From NCBI GenBank assembly GCA_903845065.1, contig CAIMWH010000006.1:1-47816 (forward strand): a stretch of DNA of 47,816 nt, read 5' to 3'. The position numbers and the translations under genes were made by a program. Shown one piece after another: positions 22,708 to 30,970 of this stretch. The stretch comes from an uncultured Rhodospirillales bacterium (GTDB taxonomy: Bacteria; Pseudomonadota; Alphaproteobacteria; Acetobacterales; Acetobacteraceae). Positions within the stretch are counted from its first letter, which is position 1. Each line of letters begins with the position of its first letter. The notes below the pieces were generated by a model that was not told where the DNA came from, did no database searches, and worked only from the letters and a program-made list of their open reading frames with translations.

Positions 22708-24177
22708 ATGGCTTCCCTCTCCGTCGCTGTTCCGGTGCGCGCCGCGCCGCTGCCGGCTGCCCTGTATCATCCGGTGACGCCGCCGGGGGTGGAGCTTGGG
22801 CGCTGTGGCGAGGCGGTGGTGCTGCGGTTCAACACGCCGCATCCGGGGTGTTGGAGCGCGGCGTTCCAGGAAGCGGTGGTGCGCCTGGTGCGGACCTGCC
22901 GGGAGGAGGCGGTGGACGGGCGGGTGGTTCTGACCGGGCCGCGACTGTTCGTCGGGCGGGACGAGGCGGCGGGGGAGTGGCCGGATATCGGGGCGCTGGT
23001 GACGGCGCTGGGCGGGCCGGGGGCGCCGGTGGTGGCGGCGATCCCGGGGTTGGCGACGGGGATCGGGCTGGAGGTGGCGCTGGCGTGCGCGGCGCGGGTG
23101 GCGACGGCGGGGGGGCGGTTCGCGTTGCCGGAGGTGACGCGGGGGCAGTTGCCGGTGAACGGGGCGGTGGAGCGGTTGCCGGGGCTGATCGGGCTGGCGC
23201 CGGCGGTGGAGATGATCGCGTTCGGCACCGCGTTGCCGGCGGCGACGGCGCTGCGGGTGGGGCTGGTGGATGCGATTGCCGAGCCGGGCGGGTTGGAGCG
23301 GGCGGCGGCGGGGCTGGCGTTGGGAGCGCGGGCCGAGCGCAAGATCGAGGGGTTCGTGGAATTGCGGGCCGCGGTGCTGCGGCGGGCGCCGGGGCAGGCG
23401 GCGCCGCTGGCGGCGGTGCATGCGCTCGATCAGGCGCGGCGGCCGCCGTTGTATCGGTCGCTGGCGCAGACCAGACGGCTGGCGCAGGCGCTGGCGGGGT
23501 CACCCGAAGCGCGGGCGTTGCGGTATGCGGCGGGCAATCGGGGTAGCGCCGAGGGTGCGGCGCGGCTGCGCTGGGGGTTGCTGCGGGCGGGCATCCATCT
23601 GCTCGATGCCGGGGCCAGCCCGTTGGCGGTGGATCGGGCCTTGCTGGGGTTCGGCTTTACCGTGCCGCCGTTCGCGACGGCCGATCGGGAGGGGTTGCCG
23701 GCGGTGATCGCGGCGTGTGTCGATCCGTGCGCGCGGCCGTGGCACCTCTATTCGCCGACGCTGGATCTGCTGGTGGATGCCGGGCGGACCGGGCTGGCGG
23801 CGGGGCGGGGCTGGTATCGCTATGGCGTGCCGGCGCGGCAGCCGCAGCATGATCCGGAGCTTGACCGGCTGCTCGATGAGAGCGCGCGGGCGCGGCAGCA
23901 GCGGCGGCGGGAGATCGCAAGCGCGGATATCGTGGCGGAGTGCCTGGCGGCGTTGCTCGCGGTGGCGGACGAGATGCTGGCGGACGGGTCGGTGGCCGAT
24001 GGGCGGGCGGTGGATGCACTGTCGGTGGCGGCGGTGGGGTTTCCGCGCTGGCGGGGCGGGCTGTGGTACTTTCTGGCCGAGAGCGGGTTCGCGCCGCATG
24101 TGGCGCGGCTGGCCGCTTTGCATGCGGCGCGCGGGGTGGTGCCGGCGCCGGGGGATCGGTTGCTGGCGCTCGGCTGA
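22708..24177 (+). CDS. Crotonase fused to 3-hydroxyacyl-CoA dehydrogenase C-terminal domain, lacking the Rossmann domain
   Basis: 489 residues from ATG 22708 (GAGGAAAC upstream). Residues 30 to about 215 are a crotonase: AAIPGLATGIGLEVALAC with Glu122, and RFALPEVTRGQLPVNGAVERLPGL with Glu142, the two catalytic glutamates. The first oxyanion motif is altered (RLFVGRDEAAG for AGADI). From about 285, LLRAGIHLLDAGASPLAVDRALLGFGF and the later GWYRYG and GFPRWRGGLWYF are the two helical 3HCDH C-terminal units of FadB/FadJ-type enzymes. The NAD-binding Rossmann domain that should lie between (about 180 residues, GAGTMG motif) is absent, replaced by about 60 Ala/Arg-rich residues. It may therefore act only as hydratase/isomerase or as a scaffold. 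Confidence 0.85.
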   Translation: MASLSVAVPVRAAPLPAALYHPVTPPGVELGRCGEAVVLRFNTPHPGCWSAAFQEAVVRLVRTCREEAVDGRVVLTGPRLFVGRDEAAGEWPDIGALVTALGGPGAPVVAAIPGLATGIGLEVALACAARVATAGGRFALPEVTRGQLPVNGAVERLPGLIGLAPAVEMIAFGTALPAATALRVGLVDAIAEPGGLERAAAGLALGARAERKIEGFVELRAAVLRRAPGQAAPLAAVHALDQARRPPLYRSLAQTRRLAQALAGSPEARALRYAAGNRGSAEGAARLRWGLLRAGIHLLDAGASPLAVDRALLGFGFTVPPFATADREGLPAVIAACVDPCARPWHLYSPTLDLLVDAGRTGLAAGRGWYRYGVPARQPQHDPELDRLLDESARARQQRRREIASADIVAECLAALLAVADEMLADGSVADGRAVDALSVAAVGFPRWRGGLWYFLAESGFAPHVARLAALHAARGVVPAPGDRLLALG

Positions 24178-24645
24178 TCAGGTGATTTCGAAGACGTGGT
24201 AGATCGGGCCGGTGGGGGTGCGCAGGCCGTTGGCGACGGCGACGATGCTGTTGAGCCAGGCGTATTTCGGCGCCGAGGTTTCGAAGCGGGGGATTGTGCG
24301 GGCGTAGTAGTCGGCGAAGGGGACGTTTTCGCGGCGGTTGAAGCGTTCCATCACGTCGGGCGGGGCGGTGGCGATGCCGGTGTAGTGCATGCCGATGAGG
24401 GCGCCGTCATCGGTGCGCAGGGTGACGCGGACGTCGATCATCATGGCGCCGTCTGACCGCCAGAGCACCCAGTCGGCACCGCCGGGGAGGGCGATGCCGC
24501 GCAGGCGGTCCCCCTCGAAGGTGCCGCCTTCGACGGCGAAGACCTTGCGCAGGCCGGCGGGGATGGGGCCGATGTCCTCGATGCGGTCGTAGGCGATTTT
24601 CAGGCCGAGGACGAAGAGCGGGCGGGAGCGCAGGGTATCGGGCAT
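24178..24645 (-). CDS. DUF3237 domain-containing protein
   Basis: 155 residues: RPLFVLGLKIAYDRIEDIGPIPAGLRKVFAVEGGTFEGDRLRG, then ADWVLWRSDGAMMIDVRVTLRTDDGALIGMHYTGIA and NSIVAVANG, all matching the DUF3237 beta-barrel family. Function is undefined; members often sit near acyl-CoA and SDR genes. AGGAGA precedes the start. It follows the acyl-CoA dehydrogenases by 13 bp, so it is last in that operon, and its stop abuts that of the convergent gene with no gap. Confidence 0.9.
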   Translation of the reverse strand: MPDTLRSRPLFVLGLKIAYDRIEDIGPIPAGLRKVFAVEGGTFEGDRLRGIALPGGADWVLWRSDGAMMIDVRVTLRTDDGALIGMHYTGIATAPPDVMERFNRRENVPFADYYARTIPRFETSAPKYAWLNSIVAVANGLRTPTGPIYHVFEIT

Positions 24646-24658
24646 GGGCGGTCTCCTG

Positions 24659-25726
24659 TCAGGCGGCGTCCGTCGCGGCGGCGAAGCGGGCGCGATGATG
24701 GTCTGAATTGCCGTAGAGAGTCTCGATGATCATGAGGCGCTTGAGGTGGTGGCTGACCGGCAGTTCGTCCGACGTGCCGATGCCGCCGTGGAGCTGGACG
24801 GACTGGTGGGCGACGAAGCGGGCGGTCTGGCCGATGCGGGTTTTGGCGGCGGAGACGGCGATGCGGCGGTCGGGCGCGGGGGCGTCAAGGCGCAGGGTGG
24901 CGAAGTAGAGCATGGAGCGGGCTTCCTCGCAGGCGAGTGCGATATCGACCATGCGGTGTTGCAGGGCCTGGAAGCTGCCGATGGTGGCGCCGAATTGTTC
25001 GCGGGTTTTGAGGTAGGCCAGGGTCATGTCGCGCAGGGCCTCCATGCTGCCGACGGCTTCGGCGAGGTGGGCGGCGATGGCGCGGTCGACGGCGGATTCG
25101 AGGGCATCAAGGCCGCCTTGGAGGGGGCGGGTGGGAGTGTTGGCGAGGGTGAGGCGGGCGTGGTGGCGGTGATCGGGGCCGCGGATGGGGGTGATGGTGA
25201 GGCCCGGGGCATCGCGCGGGACGAGGTGGAGGGTGAGGGCGGGGCCGGTCTGGGCGGAGACGATGAACCAGTCGGCGGTGGCGCCGTCATGGACGAAGGA
25301 TTTGGTGCCGGTGAGCGTGCCGCCGGTGGCGGTGGTTTCGGCGGCGGCGAGGTTGAAGCGGTTGCCGGTTTCGGCGACGGCGAGGGCGATGCGGGTTTCG
25401 CCGGCGATGATGGCGGCGAGGATGGCGGGGTCATCGATGAGGGCGGGGGCGATGACGGCGGTGCCGACATAGGGTTCGCGGGAGAGGGCGCGGCCGAGGC
25501 CCTCCATGACCAGCATGGTTTCGACCGCGGAGCCGCCGAGGCCGCCGGCGGCTTCGGGGACGGCGATGGCGAGCCAGCCCAGTTCGGCCATCTGGGACCA
25601 GGCGGCCTGGTTGTGGGGGCCGGCGGGGAGGGCGCGGCGCCATTTGGCGAAATCGCCGTGTTCGAGGGCGAAGCGGGTGATGCTGTCGCGCAGGAGGTCC
25701 TGTTCGGCGGTGAGGAGGAAATCCAT
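24659..25726 (-). CDS. Acyl-CoA dehydrogenase, second subunit type
   Basis: 355 residues (MDFLLTAEQDLLRDSI). The middle domain is shortened (the usual xxSEPxAGSD motif is missing, replaced by IALAVAETGNRF). The C-terminal helices retain REQFGATIGSFQALQHRMVD, QLHGGIGTSDELPVSHHLKRL and end in TLYGNSDHHR. The catalytic Glu position is not obvious. Shorter, motif-poor ACADs of this kind commonly pair with a full-length ACAD, as in the heteromeric FadE28-FadE29 type enzymes. It starts 10 bp after the upstream ACAD gene. Confidence 0.88.
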   Translation of the reverse strand: MDFLLTAEQDLLRDSITRFALEHGDFAKWRRALPAGPHNQAAWSQMAELGWLAIAVPEAAGGLGGSAVETMLVMEGLGRALSREPYVGTAVIAPALIDDPAILAAIIAGETRIALAVAETGNRFNLAAAETTATGGTLTGTKSFVHDGATADWFIVSAQTGPALTLHLVPRDAPGLTITPIRGPDHRHHARLTLANTPTRPLQGGLDALESAVDRAIAAHLAEAVGSMEALRDMTLAYLKTREQFGATIGSFQALQHRMVDIALACEEARSMLYFATLRLDAPAPDRRIAVSAAKTRIGQTARFVAHQSVQLHGGIGTSDELPVSHHLKRLMIIETLYGNSDHHRARFAAATDAA

Positions 25727-25736
25727 GGCTGCCTGC

Positions 25737-26918
25737 CTAGAGCCCGAGCGATCGGCGGGCGATGATGTTGCGTTGGACCTCGTTGGCGCCGCCGTAGATG
25801 GTGGTGACGCGGGCGTGCAGGTAGCTCGCCATGGGGGAGGGCATGTCGGCGGGGAGGTCGGTGGCGTCATCGAGCGGGGCGAAGCAGGCGGCGTCATAGC
25901 CGAGGGCTTCGACCCAGAGTTCGGTGATGCGCTGGATGAGTTCGGACCAGCGGATTTTGAGCATGGAGGCGCGGGGGCCGGAATCGAGGCCGGCGACGGC
26001 GTCGGCCAGGGTGCGCAGGCCCATGTATTCGAGGGCGAGCATTTCGATTTCGATCTGCGCCAGTTTGTCGCGGAAGCCGGGGTCGGCGAGGAGGGTGGTG
26101 GCGCCGAGGCGGACGGCGGCGGCGCGGGATTTCACCACGCGGACGTACTGGCCGAGGCGCAGGCCGAGGGCGGCGGAGAGGCCGCGTTCGCGGTCGAGCA
26201 GGACCTTGCCGTAGTTCCAGCCCTTGCCTTCCTCGCCGACGAGATCTTCGGCGGGGACGCGGACTTCGTCGAGGAAGACCTCGTTGACGTGGTGGCGTTC
26301 ATCGAGAGTGAGGATGGGGCGGACGCGGATGCCGGGGGATTTCATGTCGATCAGCAGGAGGGAAATGCCCTCCTGGCGGCGGGGGCGGATTTCGGTGCGG
26401 ACCAGGCAGAACATGTGGCTGGCGGCGTGGGCGTAGCTGGTCCAGATTTTCTGGCCGGTGACGACGTAATGGTCGCCGTCGCGCACGGCGCGGGTTTTGA
26501 GGGAGGCGAGGTCCGAGCCGGCGCCGGGTTCGGAGTAGCCCTGGCACCACCAGTCCTCGCCCGAGATAATGCGGGGGAGGTACTTCTGTTTCTGGGCATC
26601 GGAGCCGTAGGTGAAGAGGACGGGGCCGATGAGTTCGAGGCCCTGGTGGAACTGCTGGGGGGCGTCGGCGCGGGCGGATTCGGCTTCGAAGATGTAGTAC
26701 TGGGTGGGGGTCCAGCCGGTGCCGCCGTATTCGGTGGGCCAGGTGGGGGCGCCCCAGCCCTGGGCGGCGAGGAGTTGCTGGTAGGCGACGTATTCGCGCG
26801 GTTCCAGGCGGGTGCCGGTGCGCACCAGGGCGCGCAGGCGCTCGTCGATGTTGGCGGCGAAGAAGGCGCGCATCCGTTGCTGGAAGGCGATTTCGTCCGG
26901 GGTGTAGTCGAGGTTCAT
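25737..26918 (-). CDS. Acyl-CoA dehydrogenase, FAD-binding main subunit type
   Basis: 393 residues from ATG 26918 (MNLDYTPDEIAFQQRM). Motifs: WPTEYGGTGWTPTQ, CQGYSEPGAGSDLASL and VVTGQKIWTSYAHAASHM for FAD/substrate binding, VPAEDLVGEEGKGW, and IYGGANEVQRNIIARRSLGL at the C-terminus. The IYGG end resembles the large subunits of sterol/bile-acid-type heteromeric ACADs. Forms an operon with the next ACAD and DUF3237 genes and is divergent from iclR, the probable regulator. Confidence 0.92.
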   Translation of the reverse strand: MNLDYTPDEIAFQQRMRAFFAANIDERLRALVRTGTRLEPREYVAYQQLLAAQGWGAPTWPTEYGGTGWTPTQYYIFEAESARADAPQQFHQGLELIGPVLFTYGSDAQKQKYLPRIISGEDWWCQGYSEPGAGSDLASLKTRAVRDGDHYVVTGQKIWTSYAHAASHMFCLVRTEIRPRRQEGISLLLIDMKSPGIRVRPILTLDERHHVNEVFLDEVRVPAEDLVGEEGKGWNYGKVLLDRERGLSAALGLRLGQYVRVVKSRAAAVRLGATTLLADPGFRDKLAQIEIEMLALEYMGLRTLADAVAGLDSGPRASMLKIRWSELIQRITELWVEALGYDAACFAPLDDATDLPADMPSPMASYLHARVTTIYGGANEVQRNIIARRSLGL

Positions 26919-27006
26919 GGGCCGTGGGTCTCCATTGCTTCGACCGGAGGGGACGGTGCGGAGGGGCGGCTGCGGTGTCAAAGGGTGCGTGCCGGGCGGG
27001 GGAATA

Positions 27007-27018
27007 TCACGCCTGCGA
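27007..27018. promoter_or_regulatory. Weak IclR-type site in the acd-iclR divergent region
   Basis: TCACGCCTGCGA, a one-mismatch-per-arm relative of the TCACANNTGTGA sites at 27863 and 32469, followed by TTTT. Placed where an IclR regulator could control both its own gene and the acyl-CoA dehydrogenase operon. Could be chance. Confidence 0.3.
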
Positions 27019-27070
27019 TTTTCTCCGCGGGCGGCGGGTGCTAGGTTGAGGCGTCCGAACAGGAGAGCGC

Positions 27071-27874
27071 ATGCGCCGCAGCCCGATCAAATCCGCCTCG
27101 CGCGCGCTGGAAGTGCTGGAGTTGTTCGCCGAATTGCGGGCGCCGCTGCGGCAGAAGACGATTGTGGAGCGGATGTCCTGGCCGCAATCGAGCACCACCG
27201 GGTTGCTCAAGAGCCTCGTGGTGCTGGGGTATCTCAATTATCACCGGGCGACGCGGACGTACTTTCCCACCACGCGGGTGGCGGCGCTGGGGGATTGGAT
27301 CAACCACTTCATGTACGGCTCGGGCGAGCTGCTGGCGATGATGCGGCGCATCGCGGAGGAGACGCAGGAGACGGTGGCGCTGGTGTCCCAGAACGACCTG
27401 TTCATCCAGTATCTGCGGGTGATCACGCCGGATCATCCGCACAAGTTTCCGCCTTCCGAGGGGACGATGCGGCTGCTCACGCAGTCAAGCGCCGGGCTGG
27501 TGCTGTTGAGCCGGATGCCGGACCGGATTGTGACGCGGATGGTGCGGCATATCGATATCCATGAGCGGGGCTTCGGCAAGCGGGTGGATGTGGCGCAGTT
27601 GATGGAGCAGCTCACCTGGATCCGGGCGGAGGGGTACTGCTTCCTGGCGGGGATTCCGGAGCCGGAGGCGGCGACGATTTCGCTGCCGTTGCCCGAGGTG
27701 CCGCATGGGATTCCGATGGCGATCGGGGTGGGGGGTGGCAATGCGCGGATCATCCGCAACCGGTCTCGGATTGTGGCGGTGATGCGGGCGGCGGTGGATG
27801 CGTATCGGGCGGCGGTGGCCTCGGTGGTGCCGGTGGAGCCGGTAGTGATCGAGGCGCAAAAATCACACCTGTGA
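27071..27874 (+). CDS. IclR-family transcriptional regulator
   Basis: 267 residues. N-terminal winged helix (SASRALEVLELFAEL, IVERMSWPQSSTTGLLKSLVVLGYL) and a C-terminal GAF-like effector domain ending near LPLPEVPHGIPMAIGVGG. Start ATG 27071 with AGGAGA upstream. IclR proteins sense small acids or aromatic compounds and control adjacent catabolic genes; here these are the divergent ACAD operon and the downstream substrate-binding protein. Its stop codon lies inside a palindrome (27863-27874). Confidence 0.9.
   Translation: MRRSPIKSASRALEVLELFAELRAPLRQKTIVERMSWPQSSTTGLLKSLVVLGYLNYHRATRTYFPTTRVAALGDWINHFMYGSGELLAMMRRIAEETQETVALVSQNDLFIQYLRVITPDHPHKFPPSEGTMRLLTQSSAGLVLLSRMPDRIVTRMVRHIDIHERGFGKRVDVAQLMEQLTWIRAEGYCFLAGIPEPEAATISLPLPEVPHGIPMAIGVGGGNARIIRNRSRIVAVMRAAVDAYRAAVASVVPVEPVVIEAQKSHL
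27863..27874. promoter_or_regulatory. Palindromic operator TCACACCTGTGA at the iclR 3' end
   Basis: Five-bp arms with a two-base centre inside the context AAAAATCACACCTGTGAAAT, which closely matches 32466-32483. Lies 101 bp before the substrate-binding protein start. Confidence 0.55.
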
Positions 27875-27974
27875 AATGCGCTGTCTTGGTGGGGTTGCGC
27901 TGGGGTGCGGCGGGCGGCGATGGGATTGTGCCGGCCCAGGGAAACCAATCAGCCGCCAAGGGAAACGCCACATC

Positions 27975-29180
27975 ATGCAGCGCCGCACCGCCGTTTTGCT
28001 CGCCGCCGCCGCCATTGCCACCGTTCAGGTGCATATCGCCGCGGCCCAGCAGCCGCTCAAGATCGCCATCATGGGCGACCAGACCGGGCCGTATGCCGAT
28101 AACGGCGGGCCAGGCTCGGTGGTGGCCGCGCGGATGGCGGTGGAGGATTTCGGCGGCAAGGTGCTCGGGCGGCCGATTGAGCTGCTGATTGGGGACGATA
28201 CCAACAAGCCGGATGTGGGCGTGGCGATGGCGCGCAAATGGTTGGTGGAAGACAAGGTGGATGCCATCCTTACCTACACCATCTCGCCGATCGCGCTGTC
28301 GGTGCAGCCGTTGATGACGGAATACAAGAAGCCGCATCTGATCGCGGGCTCCGGCTCGGCGGACCTGACGGGCAAGGCGTGCTCGCCGATGGCGATCAAC
28401 TTCATCTATGACACCTACGCCACGCCCAAGGCGGTGACGCAGGCGCTGGTGGCCTCGGGCAAGGATACCTGGTTCTTCATCACGGTGGACTACGCGTTCG
28501 GCGCGGCGATGGAAGCCGGGGCGACGCAGTTCATCAAGGCCGCCGGCGGCAAGGTGCTGGGCAGCGTGAAGCATCCGCTGGGGACCACGGATTTCTCGGC
28601 GCAACTGCTCCAGGCGCAGGCGAGCGGCGCCAAGGTGATCGCCATCGCCAATGCGGGGGCGGATTTCACCAATGCGGTGAAGCAGGCAGCCGAGTTCAAC
28701 ATCACCGCGCATGGCCAGGTGCTGGCCTCGACCGGGACCACGATCAATACCATCGTGGCGGTGGGGCTGCCGGCCGCGCAGGGGATGCAGTTCACCGTGC
28801 CGTTCTACTGGGATCAGAACGCGGAAGCGCGGGCGTGGTCGGAGCGGTTCATGGCGCGGTTCAACAAGCGGGCGCCGACGTATCTGCAGTCGGGCGCGTA
28901 CTCGGCGGTGATGCACTATCTCAAGGCGGTGCAGGCGAGCGGGTCGGCGGATGGCGAGAAGGTGATGGCGGCGATGAAGGCCACGCCGGTGAACAGCTTC
29001 GAGATGAAGAACGTGAAGATCCGGGCGGATGGGACGACGCTGCGGCCGATGTACCTGGTGGAGGTGAAGAAGCCTTCGGAATCGAAAGAACCGTATGACG
29101 TCTATAAGATCCTTGCGACGGTGGCGCCCGAGAATGTGTGGCGGACGCCGGCGGAGAGTGGGTGTGCGCTGAACCAGTAG
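27975..29180 (+). CDS. ABC transporter substrate-binding protein, branched-chain amino acid type (Peripla_BP_6)
   Basis: 401 residues from ATG 27975. A Sec signal MQRRTAVLLAAAAIATVQVHIAAAQ is followed by LKIAIMGDQTGPYADNGGPGSVVAARMAVEDFGG, the LivJ/K-type opening, and GSGSADLTGKACSPMAINFIYDTYA. Members bind amino acids, aromatic acids or other carboxylates. No permease or ATPase gene is nearby, so it is an orphan binding protein. Upstream region 27875-27974 carries the palindrome noted above. Confidence 0.92.
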   Translation: MQRRTAVLLAAAAIATVQVHIAAAQQPLKIAIMGDQTGPYADNGGPGSVVAARMAVEDFGGKVLGRPIELLIGDDTNKPDVGVAMARKWLVEDKVDAILTYTISPIALSVQPLMTEYKKPHLIAGSGSADLTGKACSPMAINFIYDTYATPKAVTQALVASGKDTWFFITVDYAFGAAMEAGATQFIKAAGGKVLGSVKHPLGTTDFSAQLLQAQASGAKVIAIANAGADFTNAVKQAAEFNITAHGQVLASTGTTINTIVAVGLPAAQGMQFTVPFYWDQNAEARAWSERFMARFNKRAPTYLQSGAYSAVMHYLKAVQASGSADGEKVMAAMKATPVNSFEMKNVKIRADGTTLRPMYLVEVKKPSESKEPYDVYKILATVAPENVWRTPAESGCALNQ

Positions 29181-29186
29181 GGGATT

Positions 29187-29453
29187 AGCAAGGCTCCGCC
29201 GGCAAAGGGCCGCAGGCCCTTTGATCCCATCACTGCTGGCGGTTGGGGCGATGGCCTTCAGTTGAGGGCGATTGCCCCTTGCTTGCGCCGCAGGCCTTCG
29301 GTTGTCCGCGGGCGGCGGGATGGTGCTGGTGGAGAGGGATTTGATGGCTTCGCCGGTCTCCCTGTCATCGGCCCGCGGCTGAAGGTTGGTGATCCAGCCG
29401 CGAGCGGTAACGGGATCAAAGGGCCTGCGGCCCTTTGCCGGCGGAGCCTTGCT
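29187..29453. repeat. Inverted-repeat element with perfect 42-bp ends
   Basis: 29187-29228 and 29412-29453 are exact reverse complements over 42 bp (beginning AGCAAGGCTCCGCCGG). Each arm also folds on itself (AAAGGGCC-GCA-GGCCCTTT). The 183-bp core has no ORF worth calling. Lies between two convergent substrate-binding-protein genes and fills the intergenic space. Structure suggests a MITE-like repeat or a double bidirectional terminator; no target-site duplication is evident. Confidence 0.8.
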
Positions 29454-29461
29454 TGGCGCGC

Positions 29462-30970
29462 TCAGTTCTTCCAGCGCGCCCGATAGAAGCGCGGATTGTC
29501 GTCATAGAACGGCGTGAAATCCAGTTGCTTCGAGAAGGCGTAGGTTTTCACGTAGGTGAACAGCGGCAGCATGTAGGCGCGGTCGCTGACGAGGTGGAAG
29601 GCTTGGGCGTAGAGGGCCCGGCGTTGGTCGGGGTCGGGGAGGTTGGCGGCTTTGGTGACGAGGGCGGCGACTTCGGGGTCGTGGCTCATGTCGTAGGGGC
29701 TGCCGGTGTAGAAGTATCCGAGCAGGGCGGAGACATCGTTGACGGCGAAGCCGCCCCAGCCGGCCATGGCGGATTGGAGTTTGCCGGCCATGGCGAGTTG
29801 GATGACGGCGCCGGCCTGCATGACGCGGGTGTTGGCGGTGATGCCGACTTCCTTGAGCTGGTTCTGGATGGCGCCGATCCAGATCGAGGGCAAATAGGTG
29901 TGGATTTCGATTTCGACGCCGTTGGGGTAGCCGGCTTCGGCGAGGAGTTGGCGGGCGAGGGCGGGGTTGTAGTCATAGTGCACGCCGGCTTTCTGGTCGC
30001 AGCCGAATTCGGTGCGGAAGCAGGCGATATCGAGGACTTGCGAGCCGCCGGGCATGAACTGGGCGGCGAGGGTTTTGCGGTCGATGGCGTGGGCGACGGC
30101 CTGGCGGACTTTGAGTTTGGTCAGCGGGAGATCGGCGCCGGAGCGGCCGGAGGCGTCCATGTTGAGGTAGGTGACGCGTTGGACTTCGGCGCGGACGGCC
30201 TGGAGGGTGGGGATTTTGCTGATGTTGTCGAACTGGTCGCCGGGGAAATCGGAGATCCAGTCGGCGCGGTTGCCGAGGAGTTCGGCCATTTCGGTGGCGG
30301 TATCGGTGACCTGGTGGATGGTGAGGCGGCGGATGGCGGGGTGGGGTTTGGGGCTGCCGGCGTAGTGGGCATCGAAGCGTTCGAGGGCGATTTCGCCGGG
30401 GCCGGTGATGGGCAGGATGCGGTAGGGGCCGGTGCCGACGGGGGCTTTGGCGAAGGCGTCGGCGCCGATGCGTTCGCGGTAGGCGGCGGGCCAGATGGGC
30501 ATGACGGCGGCGATGACGTTGATGGCGGGGGGGAAGGGTTTCTTCAGCTTTACCCGGACGTGGAGCGCGTCGATTTTCTCGGCGCCGGCGAGGAAGGCGT
30601 AGTTGGAGGGGCTGGCGACGCGCTTGTCGGTGGGCAGGGCGTTGAAGGTGTAGACGACGTCATCGGCGGTGAAGGGATCGCCGTTGTGGAAGGTGACGCC
30701 GTCACGCAGGGTGAATTCGAGGGTGGTTTCGTCGACCTGGCGCCAGGCGGTGGCGAGGGCGGGGCCGATGATGTTGGTGTCGGGGTCCCGGTAGAGCAGG
30801 CCGTCCCAGGCGAGGTCGGCGAGGACGATGCCGTTGCGTTGGGTGTTGTAGTAGGGGTCGACGTTGGGGACGGCGTCTCGCCAGGAGACGCGGAGGTTGT
30901 CGGCGGATTTTTGGGCTTGGGCGGGGAGGGCGAGGAGGGCGGCGGCGAAAGCGAGGATGAGGGGTTTCAT
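29462..30970 (-). CDS. ABC transporter substrate-binding protein, family 5 (peptide/nickel type)
   Basis: 502 residues. Signal peptide MKPLILAFAAALLALPAQAQ; then NLRVSWRDAVPNVDPYYNTQRNG, the SBP_bac_5 signature region TLRDGVTFHNGDPFTADDVVYTF, GTGPYRI, and KVRQAVAHAIDRKTLAAQF. Binds oligopeptides or other small hydrophilic ligands in the periplasm. No partner permease genes are in the window. ATG 30970 overlaps the NTF2-like gene stop (ATGA). Confidence 0.92.
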   Translation of the reverse strand: MKPLILAFAAALLALPAQAQKSADNLRVSWRDAVPNVDPYYNTQRNGIVLADLAWDGLLYRDPDTNIIGPALATAWRQVDETTLEFTLRDGVTFHNGDPFTADDVVYTFNALPTDKRVASPSNYAFLAGAEKIDALHVRVKLKKPFPPAINVIAAVMPIWPAAYRERIGADAFAKAPVGTGPYRILPITGPGEIALERFDAHYAGSPKPHPAIRRLTIHQVTDTATEMAELLGNRADWISDFPGDQFDNISKIPTLQAVRAEVQRVTYLNMDASGRSGADLPLTKLKVRQAVAHAIDRKTLAAQFMPGGSQVLDIACFRTEFGCDQKAGVHYDYNPALARQLLAEAGYPNGVEIEIHTYLPSIWIGAIQNQLKEVGITANTRVMQAGAVIQLAMAGKLQSAMAGWGGFAVNDVSALLGYFYTGSPYDMSHDPEVAALVTKAANLPDPDQRRALYAQAFHLVSDRAYMLPLFTYVKTYAFSKQLDFTPFYDDNPRFYRARWKN

